Positions 6,345 through 10,092 of a stretch of DNA of 10,092 nucleotides are shown piece by piece. Under the pieces are notes generated by a model. The model saw only the letters and a program-made list of their open reading frames with translations, was not told the origin of the DNA and did no database searches. The DNA comes from Bacillota bacterium. Lineage in GTDB: Bacteria; Bacillota_A; Clostridia; Lachnospirales; Lachnospiraceae. Each line of letters starts with the position of its first letter. Position 1 is the stretch's first letter. The stretch lies in the NCBI GenBank assembly GCA_023443925.1, contig JAEZSL010000212.1:1-10092 (forward strand), given 5' to 3'. The translations under genes and the position numbers were made by a program.

Positions 6345-7007
6345 ATGCAGTATTGCGAGCATTGTAAAGTTCATATCCGGGGCGACCGGAAATACTGCCC
6401 CTTATGCCGGAATACCTTATCCGGTGCCGGCTGCGAGGAAGAAGAAATATTCCCTCAGGTACCGGTAACTTATCAGTATAATTTAATGATACGTGTCATG
6501 CTTTTTATATCCATAGGCATCGTGGTTGTAAGTCTTGCCGTCAACGCCATGTTTCCGGTGAAGGTGAACTGGCCTATGTTTATTCTTGCAGGAATTCTAT
6601 GTATCTGGATCAGTCTTGCTATGGTAATCCGAAAAAGATATAACATACCGAAAAGTATTATCTGGCAGGTTGCAGTTATTTCTGTTCTGGCTGTGGTATG
6701 GGACTGGCGCACCGGCTGGCGGGGCTGGTCATTGGACTATGTTATTCCCATTGTTTGTGTGGTGGCGATGATCGTAATGTACATTACGGCTAAAATTATG
6801 AAACTTGGTGTACGGGATTTTATTTTCTATATCCTGCTGGATAGTATATTCGGAATCATACCGGCACTGTTTCTTCTGCTAAACCTGCTTCATATAAAAT
6901 ATCCTTCAGTAATTTCTATCTCAATCAGTGTCTTGTCCCTGGCGGCAGTCATCCTGTTTGAAGGAGAGAATATCAGAGAGGAACTGAATAAGCGCATGCA
7001 CCTGTAA
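6345..7007 (+). CDS. Zinc-ribbon membrane protein with about six transmembrane helices (DUF6320-like)
   Basis: The 220-residue protein starts with a short zinc ribbon: Cys4-x2-Cys7 and Cys18-x2-Cys21, spaced as in a four-Cys rubredoxin-type knuckle. An acidic linker (31-36, EEEEIF) follows, then about six hydrophobic helices at roughly 49-69, 76-95, 104-119, 132-150, 157-182 and 187-206. The arrangement resembles DUF6320 proteins, which I recall next to esterase and acyltransferase genes in other Clostridia; that memory is unverified. Function is unknown; a membrane anchor or scaffold for the two enzymes encoded before it is an inference from context. It begins 14 bases after the acyltransferase stop with AGGAGG-type sequence in between, so it is almost certainly in the same transcript. 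Confidence 0.75.
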   Translation: MQYCEHCKVHIRGDRKYCPLCRNTLSGAGCEEEEIFPQVPVTYQYNLMIRVMLFISIGIVVVSLAVNAMFPVKVNWPMFILAGILCIWISLAMVIRKRYNIPKSIIWQVAVISVLAVVWDWRTGWRGWSLDYVIPIVCVVAMIVMYITAKIMKLGVRDFIFYILLDSIFGIIPALFLLLNLLHIKYPSVISISISVLSLAAVILFEGENIREELNKRMHL

Positions 7008-7039
7008 ACATAGTAACCGGCAGGTAGTAAAGGAGTGTT

Positions 7040-8878
7040 ATGGCAAAGAAAATAAAAGCTGATTTAAATATAGCCCAGGGACAACCCATACCTCTGGGGG
7101 TAACGGTTTTAAAGGATGGAATCAATTTTGCCGTATCCCTTCCAGAAAGTGATGCCTGCACTTTAAATCTTTACGAGAAGCATACCGGCGTTTTAAGGTT
7201 CTCCATACCTCTTACTTTGGAAAACCGGACAGGCTCTGTTTTTTCCGTGATGGTCAAAGGCCTTGCACTTTCGGAGCTGTCCTATCTCTATCAGGTAAAG
7301 GAAAAAGAATTCATTGATCCCTATGCCAGACGTCTATACGGAAGGGAAATTTATGGACAAAGCACTTTAAGCGGGGGGAAAAGCACTGTAAAAGGAGGTT
7401 TTCTTACCGGCAGATTTAACTGGGAGGAGGAAAAGCCTCTTTGCATTCCCTATTCAAATTTGATTATATACAAATTACATGTAAGGGGTTTTACCATCCA
7501 TTCTTCCTCCGGAATCCATGCGAAAGGAACTTTTCTGGGTATAACGGAAAAAATACCCTATCTGAAAGAACTAGGTATTAACTGCGTTCAGCTGATGCCG
7601 GCTTATGAATATAATGAAATACTTACCAGGAACGGCCCGACGGGCAGCAGGAAGCTGAATTACTGGGGGTTTGGTACGGATAATTATTATTTCGCACCTA
7701 AGGTCTCCTATTGTGAAAATAAAGAATGTCCCGGTGAAGAGTTCAAATTCATGGTTGCTGAGCTCCATCGGCATGGCATAGAAGTGATTATGGAGATGAA
7801 CTTTATAAAAGGTACCAGCCCGGTGTTGATTTTGGACTGTTTGAGGTACTGGGTGCTGGAATACCATGTTGACGGATTTAAGATATCCACGGATACGGTT
7901 CCGGTGGGGTTACTGGCTGCAGATCCGGTGCTTGGCAGGACGAAACTAATGGCGGAGGGCTGGGGGGCTGAGATATATCCCAGAGAAACCATACCCCATT
8001 ATAAGAATCTGGCGGAGTATAATTCTGTGTTTTCCGCTTCTGCCAGACGTTTTTTAAGAGGCGATGAAGAACAGACTGGAGCCATAACGTTTTATATCAG
8101 AAGAAATCCGGAGAAATTCGGTGTAATCAATTATATTACCAACCATGACGGATTTACCCTGATGGACCTGTTTTCTTATGATATCAAGCATAATGAAAAA
8201 AACGGAGAAAACAATCTGGATGGTGATGAATATAATTACAGCTGGAACTGTGGATTTGAAGGAAATACAAAAAATAAAAAAGTCATAAAATTAAGAAGCA
8301 AGCAGATCCGGAATGCCTTTTTGCTGTTGTTTTTAAGCCAGGGTACTCCGCTAATAATGGCCGGTGACGAATTCGGCAATTCCCAGGAAGGCAATAACAA
8401 TGCTTATTGTCAGGATAATGAAACAGCCTGGCTGAACTGGGGATTAACCGGTCTTAATAAAGATATCTTTGATTTTGTAAAACAGTTGATCAAACTTCGT
8501 AAGGAACATCCGATTCTCCATATGGAGAAGGAACTGCGTGGTATGGATTACATATCCTGCGGATTTCCGGATATCTCTTTTCATGGAGTCAGAGCCTGGT
8601 ATCCGGATTATGGACATTACAGCAGAATACTAGGGGTTATGCTGGCCGGAAACTATGTAAAACTCAATCGGAATGAAAATGACCGGACATTTTATTTGGG
8701 TTTTAATATGCACTGGGAAAAACACGGCTTTGACTTGCCCCTGCTCCCTTTAGGCAGACAATGGCAGTTGTTATATGATACGGATCTCAGTTGTGAAGAA
8801 TTGGAACCACTGCCTCTAACGAATCAAAGATGCTATGAGGCCGGTGCCAGATCAATTTTTGTTTTAATCAGTAAATAA
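7040..8878 (+). CDS. Isoamylase/GlgX-like GH13 protein with lost catalytic residues (probable pseudoenzyme)
   Basis: The 612-residue protein has an N-terminal CBM48-type domain (PLGVTVLKDGINFAV, 18-32), a GH13 barrel and a C-terminal beta domain, as in bacterial glycogen debranching enzymes. Fold landmarks are retained: NYWGFGTDNYYFAP (207-220), NHDGFTLMDL (368-377), DNETAWLNW (459-467). The active site is not. Region I, normally a D-x-x-x-N-H motif, reads EMNFIKG (252-258). Region II, normally GFRxD with the nucleophile Asp, reads GFKIST (279-284), so Arg becomes Lys and the nucleophile becomes Ser283. Some 50 residues that usually separate regions I and II, including the substrate-contacting loop, are missing. 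The acid/base Glu306 (AEGW) and Asp370 remain. Hydrolysis is therefore unlikely; glucan binding or a regulatory role is inferred. AAAGGAG precedes the ATG, 32 bases after the membrane protein gene. Confidence 0.85.
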   Translation: MAKKIKADLNIAQGQPIPLGVTVLKDGINFAVSLPESDACTLNLYEKHTGVLRFSIPLTLENRTGSVFSVMVKGLALSELSYLYQVKEKEFIDPYARRLYGREIYGQSTLSGGKSTVKGGFLTGRFNWEEEKPLCIPYSNLIIYKLHVRGFTIHSSSGIHAKGTFLGITEKIPYLKELGINCVQLMPAYEYNEILTRNGPTGSRKLNYWGFGTDNYYFAPKVSYCENKECPGEEFKFMVAELHRHGIEVIMEMNFIKGTSPVLILDCLRYWVLEYHVDGFKISTDTVPVGLLAADPVLGRTKLMAEGWGAEIYPRETIPHYKNLAEYNSVFSASARRFLRGDEEQTGAITFYIRRNPEKFGVINYITNHDGFTLMDLFSYDIKHNEKNGENNLDGDEYNYSWNCGFEGNTKNKKVIKLRSKQIRNAFLLLFLSQGTPLIMAGDEFGNSQEGNNNAYCQDNETAWLNWGLTGLNKDIFDFVKQLIKLRKEHPILHMEKELRGMDYISCGFPDISFHGVRAWYPDYGHYSRILGVMLAGNYVKLNRNENDRTFYLGFNMHWEKHGFDLPLLPLGRQWQLLYDTDLSCEELEPLPLTNQRCYEAGARSIFVLISK

Positions 8879-8898
8879 AAGAGTAAGACAGCCCGTTT

Positions 8899-8926
8899 TT
8901 GATGCGGCATACGAGAGTTGTATACA
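8899..8926 (+). promoter_or_regulatory. Weak promoter candidate upstream of the TraX-family gene
   Basis: TTGATG (8899-8904) and TATACA (8921-8926) are separated by 16 bases. No terminator is apparent between 8878 and this point, so read-through from the upstream run is also possible. Confidence 0.3.
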
Positions 8927-8991
8927 ATAACCATACATATACTCCGTACGGAAAATGAATATCAAATCGGTATGAAAGGAGATAATAATAT

Positions 8992-9696
8992 ATGAATGGT
9001 TATACACTAAAACTCATCGCTATGATTACCATGTTCATCGACCATATGGCGGCAATACTGCTTCCGTATGACAGTGCCGAATATCTGATCTGCAGATATA
9101 TCGGGCGCCTGGCTTTCCCAATCTTTTGCTTCCTGCTGGTAGAAGGCTTTGAACATACCCATAATGTGAAAAGATACATGGCAAGGCTGGGTTTATTTGC
9201 TTTAATATCTGAAATCCCCTTTGACCTGGCCTTTTCAAATAAATCACTGAAGTACGGTTATTTGCTGCATCAAAATGTGTTTTTTACATTATTTATCGGT
9301 TTGGTGGTTATATGGGGGATGCGTATAATTAGTATTAAACTAACGAAGAATACAATCTTAAGCAGATTCTTAAGCAGTCTGCTGCAGGGTATTGTTGTAA
9401 TGGCCGGATGCTTTGCGGCATATTTTCTTTATACGGATTATGATTATAAGGGTGTATTTTTAATTGTGGCATTTTATGTATTCCGTAACAGAAAAGTAAT
9501 TCTGACCCTGGCGGTATTATTGGTCAATCTAATTTTTGGCATGGTCATTCAGCTGTTTGCAACGGCATCCATGGTGTTTATCTGGTGGTATAACGGAAAG
9601 AGAGGCCCACAGGGGAATAAGTATCTTTTTTATATTTATTATCCGGCCCACATCCTGTTTCTATATTTAATCAGCTTACTGCCGGTCTTTCGTTAA
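8992..9696 (+). CDS. TraX-family polytopic membrane protein
   Basis: The 234-residue integral membrane protein has roughly eight hydrophobic segments and the conserved blocks of the TraX family: LKLIAMITMFIDH (6-18), RYIGRLAFPIF (35-45), EGFEHT (51-56), SEIPFDLAF (73-81), YNGKRG (200-205) and YYPAH (216-220). TraX of the F plasmid N-acetylates the pilin subunit; chromosomal homologues are common in Firmicutes and their targets are unknown. Nothing here suggests a conjugative element, so a role in pilus assembly is not supported; acetylation of another envelope substrate is an inference. AAAGGAG lies about 10 bases before the ATG. It is 113 bases downstream of the pseudo-debranching gene and is followed by a strong hairpin. 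Confidence 0.88.
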   Translation: MNGYTLKLIAMITMFIDHMAAILLPYDSAEYLICRYIGRLAFPIFCFLLVEGFEHTHNVKRYMARLGLFALISEIPFDLAFSNKSLKYGYLLHQNVFFTLFIGLVVIWGMRIISIKLTKNTILSRFLSSLLQGIVVMAGCFAAYFLYTDYDYKGVFLIVAFYVFRNRKVILTLAVLLVNLIFGMVIQLFATASMVFIWWYNGKRGPQGNKYLFYIYYPAHILFLYLISLLPVFR

Positions 9697-9702
9697 AAGA
9701 TA

Positions 9703-9734
9703 AGAGGTGCTGCATAAACTATGCAGCCGCCTCT
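9703..9734. terminator. Hairpin between convergent genes, likely bidirectional terminator
   Basis: GCTGCATA (9709-9716) pairs with TATGCAGC (9720-9727) around a 3-base loop, and AGAGG (9703-9707) pairs with CCTCT (9730-9734) beyond a small internal loop. On the minus strand it is followed by TTATCTTTT, which makes it a better terminator for the 9775-9969 gene than for TraX, though its position after the TraX stop fits both. Confidence 0.7.
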
Positions 9735-9774
9735 CCTGCGTACACTTAACTTTCTTAGGTTTCAAAGTATGGTT

Positions 9775-9969
9775 TCATAAGGTCATTCCATGAGAATAGT
9801 CGTGGACATCATCATAATTATAGTAATTTGAGTCCTGAAAGCTTCCGTTTAACTCATCGGTTCTGGAAGAATTCTTTTCCGGAAAATAGTAAGGCATCCG
9901 GGTATCAAAATCCGTAACACTGTTTTTGCTGGGGAATCGGTAGCTTCGTTTTGATTGTTCAAAGTACAT
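9775..9969 (-). CDS. Small hydrophilic Tyr/Asn/Ser-rich protein, unrecognised
   Basis: I do not recognise this 64-residue protein. It is soluble, with no hydrophobic stretch, no Cys and no Trp, and is unusually rich in Tyr, Asp, Asn and Ser, especially in the second half (NYYNYDDVHDYSHG, 48-61). The evidence that it is a real gene is a perfect AGGAGG (9977-9982, minus strand) 7 bases before the ATG, no competing frame on the other strand, and a terminator-like hairpin (9703-9734) after its stop. Small Tyr-rich polypeptides occur among spore coat and surface-associated proteins of Firmicutes, but no motif here proves that. It is divergent from the gene starting at 10070. Confidence 0.65.
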   Translation of the reverse strand: MYFEQSKRSYRFPSKNSVTDFDTRMPYYFPEKNSSRTDELNGSFQDSNYYNYDDVHDYSHGMTL

Positions 9970-9976
9970 AATTAGT

Positions 9977-9982
9977 CCTCCT
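9977..9982 (-). promoter_or_regulatory. Consensus ribosome binding site of the small Tyr-rich protein
   Basis: AGGAGG on the minus strand, 7 bases before the ATG at 9969, is the main support for calling the small gene real. Confidence 0.75.
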
Positions 9983-10055
9983 GTCTTATCCTTCTACTGA
10001 AGTCCTTTTGTAACATAACATGTTGTTAAACATGTCATTTTAGTGTTTGTAATAT

Positions 10056-10061
10056 AGGAGG
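10056..10061 (+). promoter_or_regulatory. Consensus ribosome binding site of the gene starting at 10070
   Basis: AGGAGG sits 8 bases before ATG 10070. It decides the start of a frame of which only a few codons are in the window. Confidence 0.75.
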
Positions 10062-10069
10062 AAATATAC

Positions 10070-10092
10070 ATGGTATCTTTAAAAATAAACGA
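10070..10092 (+). CDS. Start of an unidentified gene (3' end outside window)
   Basis: Only seven full codons are visible (MVSLKIN). The call rests on the consensus AGGAGG at 10056-10061 and the run-off at the window edge. Nothing can be said about function. Confidence 0.65.

Noticed and set aside
7780..7890. Frameshift or assembly error as the cause of the missing GH13 region I and II residues
   Set aside because: The frame remains open and in register with family landmarks on both sides, the substitutions (Arg to Lys, Asp to Ser) lie within otherwise conserved flanks, and no alternative frame restores the motifs.
7571..7992. Two minus-strand frames of 94-98 residues inside the pseudo-debranching gene
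   Set aside because: The plus strand encodes a recognisable GH13 domain over the same bases and neither frame has a ribosome binding site.
8992..9696. Evidence for an integrated conjugative element based on TraX
   Set aside because: No relaxase, coupling protein, type IV secretion, integrase or attachment-site repeat is present, and TraX homologues are common on Firmicutes chromosomes.

Overview
The window looks like chromosomal DNA of a low-GC Gram-positive anaerobe of the Clostridia, most likely a member of the Lachnospiraceae. The evidence is the AT-rich intergenic DNA, strong AGGAGG-type ribosome binding sites, and gene families typical of that group: a YkpA/YbiT-type ABC-F protein, a DUF1232 protein, a chromosomal TraX protein and a zinc-ribbon membrane protein resembling DUF6320. 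The assignment rests on protein resemblance recalled from memory, not on a search. No rRNA, tRNA, CRISPR array, transposase or phage gene was seen.

Layout. (1) 2-358: the 3' end of a gene whose C-terminal domain resembles the GyrI-like/AraC effector-binding domain. (2) 359-710: a non-coding interval with a 14-bp hairpin, a second long hairpin, and a short-period repeat array that resolves into a ~65-bp two-part tandem unit. (3) 711-2345, minus strand: an ABC-F ATPase of the translation-factor type. It has one canonical composite ATP site and one that is degenerate at three positions. (4) 2824-3216 and 3339-3779: a small DUF1232 membrane protein and a GNAT acetyltransferase. (5) 3780-4154: a regulatory interval with two identical odd palindromes 21 bp apart, just upstream of a good sigma-A-like promoter. 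(6) 4155-8878: a tightly packed four-gene run, probably an operon. It encodes an HSL-type alpha/beta-hydrolase (esterase), a condensation-fold/alcohol-acetyltransferase-like acyltransferase, a zinc-ribbon six-helix membrane protein, and an isoamylase/GlgX-like protein that has lost GH13 catalytic residues. (7) 8992-9696: a TraX-family membrane protein, ended by a hairpin that can serve both strands. (8) 9775-9969, minus strand: a small Tyr/Asn/Ser-rich protein with a very good ribosome binding site. (9) 10070 onward: the first codons of another gene, divergent from (8).

The part most likely to be an undescribed system is the 4155-8878 run with its dedicated promoter and paired palindromes. 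An esterase and an acyltransferase encoded with overlapping reading frames suggest removal and transfer of acyl groups. The membrane protein could anchor them, and the dead glucan hydrolase may act as a carbohydrate-binding or regulatory subunit. This functional picture is inference. What the sequence shows directly is the gene order, the tight spacing, the motifs and the missing catalytic residues.
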